In this document: piece after piece, positions 17,632-26,219 of the stretch
Layout of the letters: every line of letters begins with the position of its first letter
Position numbering within the stretch: the stretch's first letter is position 1
Assembly (NCBI RefSeq): GCF_035918015.1
Contig: NZ_CP109132.1
Location: 6,944,001-7,008,000 of the forward strand
DNA from: Streptomyces sp. NBC_01754
Lineage (GTDB): Bacteria; Actinomycetota; Actinomycetes; Streptomycetales; Streptomycetaceae
Direction: 5' to 3'
DNA length: 64,000 nucleotides
Notes under the pieces: model-generated
What the model was told of the DNA's origin: nothing
What the model saw: only the letters and a program-made list of their open reading frames with translations
Database searches by the model: none
Made by a program: the position numbers and the translations under genes

Positions 17632-19266
17632 ATGCGTGTGCTCGGTATCAACGCACTGTTCCACGATCCGTCCGCGGCGCTCGTGATCGACGGCCGGGTC
17701 GTCGCCGCCGCCGAGGAGGAACGATTCAGCAGGCGTAAGCACGGGAAGCGGCCCGTGCCCTTCTCCGCATGGGAACTCCCGGAGCTCTCCGCCCGCTGGT
17801 GCCTGGAGGCGGCAGGGCTGTCCCCGGCGGACCTGGACGCCATCGCGTACTCCTACGATCCGGAACTCGCTGAGCCGGCCCAGCGGATGGGACTCGACGA
17901 CCCCTGGGACCACCTTCGCCAGGAGTACGCCCGGCGAGCCCCGGAGTTCCTGGCCGGGGCACTGCCCGGACTCGATCCCGCCAAGGTCCGCTTCGTCGCC
18001 CACCACGTGGCGCACGCCGCGTCCGCCGGGCTCGCCTCACCGGGGGGCGACTGCGCGGTGCTGGTGCTGGACGGACGGGGGGAGTGCGCCTCACAGCTCG
18101 CCGGGAACTACACCGGCGGCCGGCTGGACGTACTCAGCACCCAGCGGCTGCCCCAGTCCCTCGGCCTGTTCTACGAGGACCTCACCGACCACCTCGGATT
18201 CCTGCGCAGCAGCGACGAGTTCAAGGTGATGGCCCTCGCCTCCTACGGCACCCCGCGCTTCGCCGGCCGGATCGCCGAGCAGGTGCACGGACTGGGAGAC
18301 GGAGGGTTCCGGTCCTCCGGGGTCGACTGGGGACGGTTCGCCCCGCGCAGGGAACCCGGCGGACCGTACACCGAGGAGCACCGCGACCTCGCCGCCAGCG
18401 CCCAGCGCTGCCTGGAGGAGACGGTCCTGGACGTCGCCGGGTGGCTGCACGGGCGAACCGGTGCGAGCCGCCTGGCGCTCGCCGGGGGAGTGGCCCTCAA
18501 CTGTGTGGCCAACACCCGGCTGTACCGGGAGGGTCCGTTCGAGGAGGTCTGGGTCCAGCCCGCCGCCGGGGACGCCGGTACCGCCCTCGGCGCGGCCCTG
18601 CACGTGGCCTCCGGACAGGGGCCCGTACACCCCATGGACACGGCGGCGCTCGGCAGGGGCTGGAGCGACGAGGCGCTCCGCCGGGTGCTGGAGACGGCGG
18701 CGCTGCCCTACGAGGAACCGGAGGACGTGGCCGTCGCCGTGGCGGAGGAACTGGCCCAGGACGGCATCGTCGCCTGGTACCAGGGCCGCAGCGAGTTCGG
18801 CCCCCGGGCGCTCGGCCACCGCTCGCTCCTCGCCCACCCCGGCCGGGCCGAGAACCTGGAACGGCTGAACGCGGTGAAGGGGCGGGAGGAGTTCCGGCCC
18901 GTCGCCCCCATGGTCCTGGCGGAACGGGCCGCGGAACTCTTCGACGGGCCCCTGCCCAGCCCGTACATGCTCTTCGTCCACGACGTGTCCGAGGCGTGGC
19001 GGCCCCGCATCCCCGCCGTGGTCCACGTGGACGGCACGGCCAGGATCCAGACCGTCGACAGCGCCGGCGAACCGCTCGTGGCCAGGATGCTCACCGCCTT
19101 CGAACGGCGCACCGGGCTGCCCGTCGTCGTCAACACCAGCCTCAACACCGCGGGCCGCCCCATGGTCGACCATCCGCGCGAGGCGCTGGAGTGCTTCGGG
19201 TCGGCGCCCGTCGACCTGCTGGCGATCGGGCCGTTCCTGGTCCGCCGGGCGAAGGCGTTCACATGA
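17632..19266 (+). CDS. Carbamoyltransferase, NodU/CmcH/TobZ family
   Basis: Two-domain O-carbamoyltransferase, 544 residues, cytosolic. Family members make carbamoyl-adenylate from carbamoyl phosphate and ATP and pass the carbamoyl group to a sugar or antibiotic hydroxyl. Seen: N-terminal LGINALFHDPSAALV and EEERFSRRKHGKRPVP; metal-binding HHVAHAASAG; ALAGGVALNCVANTRL; and the C-terminal-domain block YQGRSEFGPRALGHRSLLAHP. It lies 12 bases after the UDP-xylose synthase gene and overlaps the next gene by four bases, so it most likely decorates the glycan built by this operon. A TobZ-like antibiotic-tailoring role is the alternative. Confidence 0.9.
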   Translation: MRVLGINALFHDPSAALVIDGRVVAAAEEERFSRRKHGKRPVPFSAWELPELSARWCLEAAGLSPADLDAIAYSYDPELAEPAQRMGLDDPWDHLRQEYARRAPEFLAGALPGLDPAKVRFVAHHVAHAASAGLASPGGDCAVLVLDGRGECASQLAGNYTGGRLDVLSTQRLPQSLGLFYEDLTDHLGFLRSSDEFKVMALASYGTPRFAGRIAEQVHGLGDGGFRSSGVDWGRFAPRREPGGPYTEEHRDLAASAQRCLEETVLDVAGWLHGRTGASRLALAGGVALNCVANTRLYREGPFEEVWVQPAAGDAGTALGAALHVASGQGPVHPMDTAALGRGWSDEALRRVLETAALPYEEPEDVAVAVAEELAQDGIVAWYQGRSEFGPRALGHRSLLAHPGRAENLERLNAVKGREEFRPVAPMVLAERAAELFDGPLPSPYMLFVHDVSEAWRPRIPAVVHVDGTARIQTVDSAGEPLVARMLTAFERRTGLPVVVNTSLNTAGRPMVDHPREALECFGSAPVDLLAIGPFLVRRAKAFT

Positions 19267-20315
19267 CCGCCGGCGACCGGGGCCCGGCGAGGGGCGACGC
19301 GGTCTTCGAGGCGGACCGCCCGTACCCGGCCGAGATGTACTCCGTGGTCGTCCCCACCATCGGCCGCCGCTGCCTCGACGACTGCCTGCGCGCCCTGGCC
19401 GCCGCGGCGGACCCGCCGCCGCACGAGGTGCTCCTGGTGGACGACCGCCCGGACCCCTCCGTCCCGCTGGACGTGAGCGGCGCGGGCCCGCTGGCCGGCC
19501 GTGTCAGGGTCCTGGCCACCCACGGCCGGGGCCCGGCCGCCGCCCGCAACGCGGGACTGCGCGAGGTGGCCGCCCCCTGGGTGGTCTTCCTCGACGACGA
19601 CGTGCGGGTGCGGCCCGACTGGGGCGCCCGGCTGGCCGAGGACCTGGCGGGAGCCGGCCCCGCGACGGTGGGCGTACAGGGGCGCCTGCGCGTGCCGCTG
19701 CCCGACGACCGCAGACCCACCGACTGGGAACGCTGCACGGCGGGACTGGAGGAGGCGGCCTGGGCGACCGCGGACATGGCCTACCGCACCGGGACGGTGC
19801 GCGCGGCGGGCGGGTTCGACGAACGGTTCCTCCGCGCCTTCCGCGAGGACGCCGACCTCGCCCTGCGGATGATGGCCGAGGGCTGGTGCCTCGTCCGGGG
19901 CGGCCGCGCCACCCTGCACCCCGTCCGCCCGGCGGACCGCTGGATCTCCGTACGCACCCAGCGCGGCAACGCCGACGACGTGCTGATGCGCCGGCTGCAC
20001 GGACCGGACTGGTGGTCCAGGGCAGAGGCCCCCCGGGGCCGCCTGCCCGCACACGCCGTGACCACCGCGGCCGGACTCGCCGCGGTCCTGCTGGCCCTCG
20101 CGGGCCGACGGCGTACCGCGGCGGTCGCGGCCGGGCTGTGGGCGCTGGGCACCGCCGAGTTCGCGTGGGCCCGCATCGCCCCCGGGCCCCGTACCGCCGC
20201 CGAGGTCACCACGATGGCCGCCACCAGCGTCGTCATCCCGCCGCTCGCGGTCGGCCACCGGATCGCCGGTCACCTCAGGCACCGGCGCGCCGCCCCGTGG
20301 GGAGGCCGGTCATGA
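19263..20315 (+). CDS. Family 2 glycosyltransferase with C-terminal membrane segments
   Basis: GT-A fold glycosyltransferase, 350 residues. Seen: SVVVPTIGRRCLDDCLRAL, the metal/nucleotide-binding VVFLDDDVRVRPDW, and FLRAFREDADLALRMMAEGW, which contains the ED catalytic-base region. Two hydrophobic stretches in the last 90 residues (AAGLAAVLLALAG and TMAATSVVIPPLAVG) suggest membrane anchoring, so it may act on a lipid-linked acceptor. It starts inside the carbamoyltransferase stop (ATGA) and overlaps gmhB by four bases. Confidence 0.85.
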   Translation: MTAGDRGPARGDAVFEADRPYPAEMYSVVVPTIGRRCLDDCLRALAAAADPPPHEVLLVDDRPDPSVPLDVSGAGPLAGRVRVLATHGRGPAAARNAGLREVAAPWVVFLDDDVRVRPDWGARLAEDLAGAGPATVGVQGRLRVPLPDDRRPTDWERCTAGLEEAAWATADMAYRTGTVRAAGGFDERFLRAFREDADLALRMMAEGWCLVRGGRATLHPVRPADRWISVRTQRGNADDVLMRRLHGPDWWSRAEAPRGRLPAHAVTTAAGLAAVLLALAGRRRTAAVAAGLWALGTAEFAWARIAPGPRTAAEVTTMAATSVVIPPLAVGHRIAGHLRHRRAAPWGGRS

Positions 20316-20917
20316 CCGCGCGCCGCAGACGGGCCCCCGCCGCCCCCACCGCGCCCCGGACGCTGCGGCCCGCAGCCGTCCTGTTCGACCGCGACGGGAC
20401 GCTGGTCCACGACGTCGCCTACAACGGCGACCCCGCCCTCGTACGACCCGTCCCCGGGGCCGCCGAGGCCGTACGGCTGGTGCGCGAGGCCGGGCTTCCG
20501 GCCGGCGTCGTCAGCAACCAGTCCGGTATCGGCCGGGGCCTGCTCTCCCACGAGGACGTACGCCGCGTCAACACCCGGGTCGACGAACTGATCGGGCCGC
20601 TGGACGTCTGGGTCTACTGCCCGCACCTGCCCGAGGCGGGATGCCCCTGCCGCAAACCCCTGCCCGGTCTGGTCGTCGACGCGGCCGTACGGCTCGGACT
20701 GCGCCCGGAGGACTGCGCGGTGATCGGCGACATCCGGGCCGACGTGCTCGCCGCCCGGGCCGCGGGCGCCGAAGGGATCCTGGTCCCCAACGCGGCGACC
20801 CTGCCGGAGGAGACCGAGGCGGAGCCCGGACGGGCACCCGACGTCCTGACCGCGGTACGGCGGCTCATGGCCCGCCCCGCCGCGCGGGCCGTGCGGACGG
20901 GCGGGGGGCCGGAGTGA
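20312..20917 (+). CDS. gmhB: D-glycero-D-manno-heptose 1,7-bisphosphate phosphatase (HAD)
   Basis: HAD-superfamily phosphatase, 201 residues, predicted to remove the C7 phosphate of heptose 1,7-bisphosphate on the way to ADP-heptose. Seen: nucleophile motif DRDGT (Asp26, Asp28), SNQSGIGRG motif II, the zinc-loop CPHLPEAGCPCRKP with its Cys-x-His and Cys-x-Cys ligands, and GDIRADVLAARAAGA for motif III/IV. The zinc loop separates GmhB/HisB-N phosphatases from other HADs. GmhA and HldE genes downstream in the same operon make the heptose assignment strong. There is an N-terminal Arg/Ala/Pro-rich tail of about 20 residues. Confidence 0.87.
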   Translation: MTARRRRAPAAPTAPRTLRPAAVLFDRDGTLVHDVAYNGDPALVRPVPGAAEAVRLVREAGLPAGVVSNQSGIGRGLLSHEDVRRVNTRVDELIGPLDVWVYCPHLPEAGCPCRKPLPGLVVDAAVRLGLRPEDCAVIGDIRADVLAARAAGAEGILVPNAATLPEETEAEPGRAPDVLTAVRRLMARPAARAVRTGGGPE

Positions 20918-21921
20918 ACGTCCTCGTCGTACGACTCGACAGCTTCGGCGACGTACTGCTCGCCGGGCCCGCCGTGCGGGCCGCCGCCGCGGCGGCCTCG
21001 CACCTCACCGTGCTCTGCGGGCCGCTGGGGGAGCCCGCGGCACGGATGCTCCCCGGGGTGGACGACGTCCTCGTCTGGCGGGCGCCGTGGGAGGGCGTCC
21101 AGCCACCGGCCGTCGAGGAGGCCGGCATACCCGGTCTTCTCGCCGAACTCCGCGAACGGGCCTTCGCAGCCGCCCTCGTCCTCACCTCCTTCCACCAGAG
21201 TCCGCTGCCGGCCGCGCTGCTGCTCCGGATGGCAGGCGTGGCCAGGATCGGCGCCGACAGCGTCGACCACCCCGGCCGGCTGCTCGACGTACGCCACCGG
21301 CGCCTGCCCGGCCGGCACGAGGCGGAGGCGGCCCTGGACACGGCGCTGGCCATGGGGTTCCTCCCCCGCGCGGGGGACGACGGACGGCTGCGCGTGCTGC
21401 CCGCGCCCGACACCACCCCGCTCACCGGGAACGGCCCCTACGTCGTCGTCCACCCGGGGGCGAGCGCCCCGGCCCGCTCCTGGGACGCCGAACGGCACGC
21501 CGAAGCCGTGCGGATGCTCGCCGACGCGGGACACCGCGTCGTCGTCACCGGAGGCCCCGCCGAGACCGCCCTGACCCGCGTGGTGAGCGGGGACGTCGCG
21601 ATCGACCTCGGGGGCCGCACCCGCCCCCGCGAACTCGCCGGGGTCCTGCGGGGCGCGGACGCGCTCGTCAGCGCGAACACCGGGCCCGCCCATCTGGCCG
21701 CCGCCGTCGGCACGCCCGTCGTCTCCCTCTTCGCGCCCGTCGTGCCCGCCTCGCGCTGGGCGCCCTACGGCGTGCCCACCGTGCTGCTGGGCGACCAGCG
21801 TGCCGACTGCGCCGGGACCCGGGCCCGCCACTGCCCGGTGCCGGGGCACCCGTGCCTGAACGGCGTCACCGCCCACGACGTGGTGAGCGCGGTGCACAAG
21901 CTCCTGAAGGAGAGCGCATGA
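20914..21921 (+). CDS. Family 9 glycosyltransferase (heptosyltransferase-like)
   Basis: GT-B glycosyltransferase, 335 residues, likely using ADP-heptose. The GTG at 20914 overlaps the gmhB stop as GTGA. Seen: VLVVRLDSFGDVLLAGPAVRA at the N-terminus (the GD-LL motif of GT9), VVHPGASAPARSWDAERHAE, VVTGGPAE, and the donor-site SANTGPAHLAAAVGTPVVSLFAP. In Gram-negatives these enzymes add heptose to LPS core. Here no LPS exists, so the acceptor is unknown. A second GT9 occurs at 26220. Confidence 0.87.
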   Translation: MNVLVVRLDSFGDVLLAGPAVRAAAAAASHLTVLCGPLGEPAARMLPGVDDVLVWRAPWEGVQPPAVEEAGIPGLLAELRERAFAAALVLTSFHQSPLPAALLLRMAGVARIGADSVDHPGRLLDVRHRRLPGRHEAEAALDTALAMGFLPRAGDDGRLRVLPAPDTTPLTGNGPYVVVHPGASAPARSWDAERHAEAVRMLADAGHRVVVTGGPAETALTRVVSGDVAIDLGGRTRPRELAGVLRGADALVSANTGPAHLAAAVGTPVVSLFAPVVPASRWAPYGVPTVLLGDQRADCAGTRARHCPVPGHPCLNGVTAHDVVSAVHKLLKESA

Positions 21922-22880
21922 ACATCCTCATCTGGCACGTGCACGGCTCGTGGCTGACCTCCTTCGTCCAGGGGCCGCACACCTACCTGGTGCCGGTGAC
22001 ACCCGACCGGGGACCCGACGGCCTGGGCCGCGCCCGGACCTGGACCTGGCCCCCGTCGGTGGTCGAACGCACCCCCGAGGAACTGCGCGAGAGCGAGATC
22101 GACCTCGTCGTCCTGCAACGGCCGCACGAGATCGACCTCACCCACGCGTGGACCGGACGGCGGCCCGGACGCGACGTCCCCGCCGTGTACGTGGAGCACA
22201 ACAGCCCCCACGAGACCCCCGTGGACACCGTGCACCCGGTCGCCGGACGGACGGACGTCCCGCTCGTCCACGTCACCCACTTCAACCGGCTCATGTGGGA
22301 CAACGGGCGTGCCCCCACCAGCGTGGTCGAACACGGGATCATCGACCCCGGACAGCTCTGGACCGGAACCGAGCCGAGAGCCGCCGTCGTCGTCAACGAA
22401 CCCGTGCGACGCGGGCGCACGACCGGCACCGACCTGCTCCCACGGCTGGCCGGGGCAGCGCCCCTGCACGTGTTCGGCATGGGCACCGAAGGGCTGGCCC
22501 GCCACCTGGACCTCCCGCCGGAGCTGTGCCGGACCTCCGAACTGACGCAGGACCGGCTCCATCCGGCCATGGCCCGCTGCCGGGTCTACCTGCACCCCGT
22601 GCGGTGGACCTCGCTCGGGCTCTCCCTCCTCGAGGCGATGTTCCTCGGCATGCCCGTCGTGGCCCTGGCGACGACCGAGGTCCGCGAGGCGGTGCCACCG
22701 GACGCCGGGGTGGTCTCCAACCGGCCCGACGTACTCGACGACGCCCTGCGTCACTTCCTCGCGGACGCCGCGTACGCCGAGCGGACCGGGAACCGGGCAC
22801 GGGCCGCCGCCCGCGCCCGGTACGGCGTCCAACGGTTCCTGGACGACTGGGAACGACTCATGAAGGAGGTCACGAGATGA
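21918..22880 (+). CDS. GT-B glycosyltransferase (family 4-like)
   Basis: Glycosyltransferase of 320 residues, starting at the ATG at 21918 after AAGGAGAGC. The N-terminal half is divergent, with RPHEIDLTHAW and VYVEHNSPHETP. The C-terminal half has the retaining GT-B donor motif SLGLSLLEAMFLGMPVVAL (E-x7-type) and a final helix with MKEV. Donor and acceptor are unknown. It is embedded between GT9 and GT4 genes with four-base overlaps on both sides. Confidence 0.8.
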   Translation: MNILIWHVHGSWLTSFVQGPHTYLVPVTPDRGPDGLGRARTWTWPPSVVERTPEELRESEIDLVVLQRPHEIDLTHAWTGRRPGRDVPAVYVEHNSPHETPVDTVHPVAGRTDVPLVHVTHFNRLMWDNGRAPTSVVEHGIIDPGQLWTGTEPRAAVVVNEPVRRGRTTGTDLLPRLAGAAPLHVFGMGTEGLARHLDLPPELCRTSELTQDRLHPAMARCRVYLHPVRWTSLGLSLLEAMFLGMPVVALATTEVREAVPPDAGVVSNRPDVLDDALRHFLADAAYAERTGNRARAAARARYGVQRFLDDWERLMKEVTR

Positions 22881-24115
22881 CGCAGCCCAAGCCGCGGCCC
22901 GGCCGGATCGCCCTGGTGTCCGAGCACGCGAGTCCCCTGGCGGAGCTGGGCGGTCCGGACGCGGGCGGCCAGAACGTCTACGTGGCACAGCTGGCCCGCC
23001 ACCTGGCCCGGCGCGGACACGACGTCACCGTCTACACCCGCCGTGACAGCCCCGGCGCACCGCCCATGGTGCGCACCGCGCACGGGGTGAAGGTCGTCCA
23101 CGTGCCGGCCGGGCCGCCCACCGCGGTGGCGAAGGACGAACTGTTCGACTGGATGCCCGAGTTCGGCGCCCACCTGGCCAGGACATGGCGGCACACCCGG
23201 CCCGACGTCGTCCACGCGCACTTCTGGATGTCCGGGCTGGCGGCCCTCACCGGGGCGCGGGACACCGGCATCCCGGTGGTGCAGACCTACCACGCGCTGG
23301 GCACCGTGAAGCGGCGGTACCAGGGCACGGAGGACAGCAGTCCGCGCGAGCGGGTCGAACTGGAGGCCCGCATCGGGCTGGAGGCCGACGCGATCATCGC
23401 GACCTGCGCCGACGAGGTGGACGAACTCGTCGCCATGGGTGTCGAACGGAACCGGATCGGTGTCGTCCCCTGTGGGGTGGACACCGCCCACTTCTCGCCC
23501 AGGACGACCGCCCGCCGGCCCGGCGGTGCCCGGCACCGGCTCCTGTCCGTCGGGCGGCTCGTCCCCCGCAAGGGATTCGACCGCGCGATCAGAGCTCTGG
23601 CCGGGGTGCCGGACGCCGAACTGCTCATCGCGGGCGGGCCGGAGGCCCCGCTGCTGTTCGCGGAGCCGGAGGCCGAACGGCTGCGCAAGATCGCCTCCGA
23701 GTACGGAGTGACCGAGCGCGTCAAAATGCTCGGCTGCGTCCCCCAGCACCTGATGCCGGGCCTCCTCTCCAGCGCGGACCTGCTCCTCTCCCTGCCCCGC
23801 TACGAGCCGTTCGGCATCGTCCCCATCGAGGCGATGGCCTGCGGAACACCGGTCGTCGCCACGGCCGTCGGCGGCCAGCTCGACACGGTGGTCGACGGCG
23901 TGACCGGGGTCCACGTGCCGCCCTCCGGCGGGGACGACGACCTCGCCGCCGTCATCCGCTCGCTGCTCGACGACCCGGCCCGGCGCGCCCGCTACGGTGC
24001 GGCCGGTCGCACGCACACCCTCGCCCGCTACACCTGGGACGAGGTGGTCGACGGCGTCGCACGGGTCTACTCCCGGCTCAGTCCTGTCCCCCAGCCCTCG
24101 GAGGTGGCACGATGA
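22877..24115 (+). CDS. Family 4 glycosyltransferase
   Basis: Retaining GT-B glycosyltransferase, 412 residues. Seen: GGPDAGGQNVYVAQLARHLARRGHDVTVYTRR (glycine-rich acceptor loop), DVVHAHFWMSGLAAL, LLSVGRLVPRKGFDRAI and the donor-binding YEPFGIVPIEAMACGTPVVAT with its paired glutamates. The first loop resembles sucrose-phosphate-synthase and MshA-type enzymes, but this proves only the fold. ATGA overlap with the gene upstream and four-base overlap with gmhA. Confidence 0.87.
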   Translation: MTQPKPRPGRIALVSEHASPLAELGGPDAGGQNVYVAQLARHLARRGHDVTVYTRRDSPGAPPMVRTAHGVKVVHVPAGPPTAVAKDELFDWMPEFGAHLARTWRHTRPDVVHAHFWMSGLAALTGARDTGIPVVQTYHALGTVKRRYQGTEDSSPRERVELEARIGLEADAIIATCADEVDELVAMGVERNRIGVVPCGVDTAHFSPRTTARRPGGARHRLLSVGRLVPRKGFDRAIRALAGVPDAELLIAGGPEAPLLFAEPEAERLRKIASEYGVTERVKMLGCVPQHLMPGLLSSADLLLSLPRYEPFGIVPIEAMACGTPVVATAVGGQLDTVVDGVTGVHVPPSGGDDDLAAVIRSLLDDPARRARYGAAGRTHTLARYTWDEVVDGVARVYSRLSPVPQPSEVAR

Positions 24116-24744
24116 AGCTCATCGCACCCGGCCGGCACTGCGACGACCTGGCCCGCGCGCTCCCGGCCTTCCGCAGGTCCGCCGCGGTCACCGAACGGTG
24201 GGGCGCGGCGCTGGCCCGCGTCCTGCCCGGCGGCGGGCGGCTGCTGGTGGCGGGCAACGGCGGCAGCGCCGCCCAGGCCCAGCACCTGACCGCCGAACTC
24301 GTCGGGCGCTACCGCGACGACCGCCCGGCGTACTCGGCGCTCGCCCTGCACGCCGACACCTCCTCCACCACCGCCATCGCCAACGACTACGGCGTCCAGG
24401 AGGTGTTCGCCCGGCAGACCTGCGCGCACGGCCGCGCCGGCGACGTACTGATGCTCCTGTCGACCAGCGGAGCCAGTGCCAACCTCCTGGCGGCGGCGAC
24501 CGAGGCCCGCCGCATCGGGATGCCGGTCTGGGCCCTGACCGGCCCGGAACCCAACCCACTGGCCGCGGCGTGCGACGAGGCGCTGTGCGTGGAGGCCGCG
24601 GTGTCCGCGACCGTCCAGGAACTGCACCTGGTCGCCGTCCACATGGTCTGCGAGGCCTTCGACCGGGAGATCGCGGCCGGTGCCGCCCGGGCCGGACGGC
24701 CGCGGGCGGCGGAGGGCGCGGCGGCCGAGGAGGACCTCGCATGA
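24112..24744 (+). CDS. gmhA: Sedoheptulose 7-phosphate isomerase (SIS domain)
   Basis: Predicted first enzyme of ADP-heptose synthesis: sedoheptulose 7-phosphate to D-glycero-D-manno-heptose 7-phosphate. It has 210 residues and one SIS domain. Seen: AGNGGSAAQAQHLTAELVGRY (phosphate loop plus the active-site glutamate), STSGASANLLAAA, and TVQELHLVAVHMVCEAFD, whose QELH histidine is the second catalytic residue in GmhA. The last 25 residues are an Ala/Glu-rich tail. It overlaps the GT4 and hldE genes by four bases, placing all three pathway steps in one operon. Confidence 0.9.
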   Translation: MKLIAPGRHCDDLARALPAFRRSAAVTERWGAALARVLPGGGRLLVAGNGGSAAQAQHLTAELVGRYRDDRPAYSALALHADTSSTTAIANDYGVQEVFARQTCAHGRAGDVLMLLSTSGASANLLAAATEARRIGMPVWALTGPEPNPLAAACDEALCVEAAVSATVQELHLVAVHMVCEAFDREIAAGAARAGRPRAAEGAAAEEDLA

Positions 24745-26213
24745 CGCCTCGTACACCCCTGGTGGTCGTGGGGGACTCACTGCTCGACCACGACGTGTCG
24801 GGACACGCGGAACGGCTCGCCCCCGACGCGCCCGTACCCGTCCTCGTCCGGCCGGAGCGGTCCGCGCGGCCCGGTGGTGCGGCGCTGGCGGCCTGCCTCG
24901 CGGCGGCCGACGGCAGAGAGGTCACCTTCGTCACCGCGCTCGGCGACGACGAGGCCTCCCGTACGGTCCGCGAGATGCTCCGGAGCCGGGTCCGGCTCGT
25001 CGAGACGCCCCTCGCCGGCGCCCTGGCCCGCAAGACCAGGGTGATGGCGGACGGCCGGCCGCTGCTCCGGGTCGACGACGGGGACGGGCGCGCGGCAGCC
25101 GCCACCCGGGAGGCGGAGGAGGCGGTCGCCGGGGCCCGCGCCGTTCTGGTGGCCGACTACGGGCGGGGGACGGCGGGTGCGCTGCGTGAGGCCCTGACCG
25201 CACGGGCCGCCCGGGTGCCCGTGGTCTGGGACCCCCATCCGGCAGGCGGGCCGCCGGTCCCCGGAACCCGGCTGGTCACCCCGGCCGCCGCCGAGGCGCG
25301 GCGCTTCGCGGACCGGCGGACGGCCGGACCGGGAGCGGACGACGACGGCGGGGACGGCCTCCACAGCGGTCCGCGCGGGGCCGCCGCCGACGCGACCGGT
25401 CTGCGCCGGGCCGCCGCCGACGCCCGGCGACTGCTGGACCTCTGGGACGTCGCCTCGGTCGCCGTGACCCTGGGCGAGCACGGCGCGCTGCTGCACCAGG
25501 GCGGTACTCCGCTGCTGGTGCCCGCCCCGTACCGGGCGGACGGCGACTGCTGCGGCGCGGGCGACAGGTTCGCCGCCACGGCGGCCGGGCGGCTCGCCGA
25601 CGGCGAACTGACGGAACTGGCGCTGCGTGAGGCCGTCGACGCCGCGACCCGGTTCGTGACCGACGGCGGAGTCCACGGCGCCCTGCGCGACCCGGACACC
25701 GGCGACCCGGACACCGGACCGTCCGCGGGCCCGCGCGAACTGATCCGCCGGGTCCGGGCGCGCGGCGGCACCGTGGTGGCGGCGGGCGGCTGCTTCGACC
25801 TGCTGCACGCGGGACACGTCGACCTCCTCCAGGCCGCCCGCCGGGTGGGCGACTGCCTCGTGGTGTGCGTCAACTCCGACGCCTCCGTACGACGCCGCAA
25901 GGGGGGCGGGCGCCCGGTGGTGACCGCCGCCGACCGGGTCCGCGTCCTGGAGGCCCTGGACTGCGTCGACGCGGTGGTCGTCTTCGACGAGGACACCCCC
26001 GAACGCCTGCTGGGCGAACTGCGCCCCGACGTCTGGGCGAAGGGCGGCGACTACGCGCTCTCCGACCTCCCCGAGGCCGGTCTGCTGGAGAGCTGGGGCG
26101 GGCAGGTGGTCCTTCTGCCCTACCTCGACGGCCGTTCCAGCACCCGGCTGGTGGAACGCGCCTCCCGCGGGGCCGGGACGGGCCCCCGCTCCGCGACCTC
26201 CCCCCGGCGGTGA
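24741..26213 (+). CDS. hldE: Bifunctional heptose 7-phosphate kinase / heptose 1-phosphate adenylyltransferase
   Basis: Two-domain enzyme, 490 residues. The N-terminal PfkB/ribokinase-type kinase (about 1-330) shows VVVGDSLLDHDVSGHAERLAPDAPVPV, KTRVM, and the catalytic DGDCCGAGDRFAA, where a GAGD anion hole is standard. The C-terminal nucleotidyltransferase (about 340-480) has AAGGCFDLLHAGHVDLL with the HxGH motif at 356-359, CVNSDASVRRRKG, and VFDEDTPERLL. This matches E. coli HldE, giving ADP-D-glycero-beta-D-manno-heptose. A Gly/Asp-rich insert at about 195-220 is unusual. Use of ATP rather than GTP is inferred from HldE similarity. Confidence 0.9.
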   Translation: MTPRTPLVVVGDSLLDHDVSGHAERLAPDAPVPVLVRPERSARPGGAALAACLAAADGREVTFVTALGDDEASRTVREMLRSRVRLVETPLAGALARKTRVMADGRPLLRVDDGDGRAAAATREAEEAVAGARAVLVADYGRGTAGALREALTARAARVPVVWDPHPAGGPPVPGTRLVTPAAAEARRFADRRTAGPGADDDGGDGLHSGPRGAAADATGLRRAAADARRLLDLWDVASVAVTLGEHGALLHQGGTPLLVPAPYRADGDCCGAGDRFAATAAGRLADGELTELALREAVDAATRFVTDGGVHGALRDPDTGDPDTGPSAGPRELIRRVRARGGTVVAAGGCFDLLHAGHVDLLQAARRVGDCLVVCVNSDASVRRRKGGGRPVVTAADRVRVLEALDCVDAVVVFDEDTPERLLGELRPDVWAKGGDYALSDLPEAGLLESWGGQVVLLPYLDGRSSTRLVERASRGAGTGPRSATSPRR

Positions 26214-26219
26214 CCCGCG

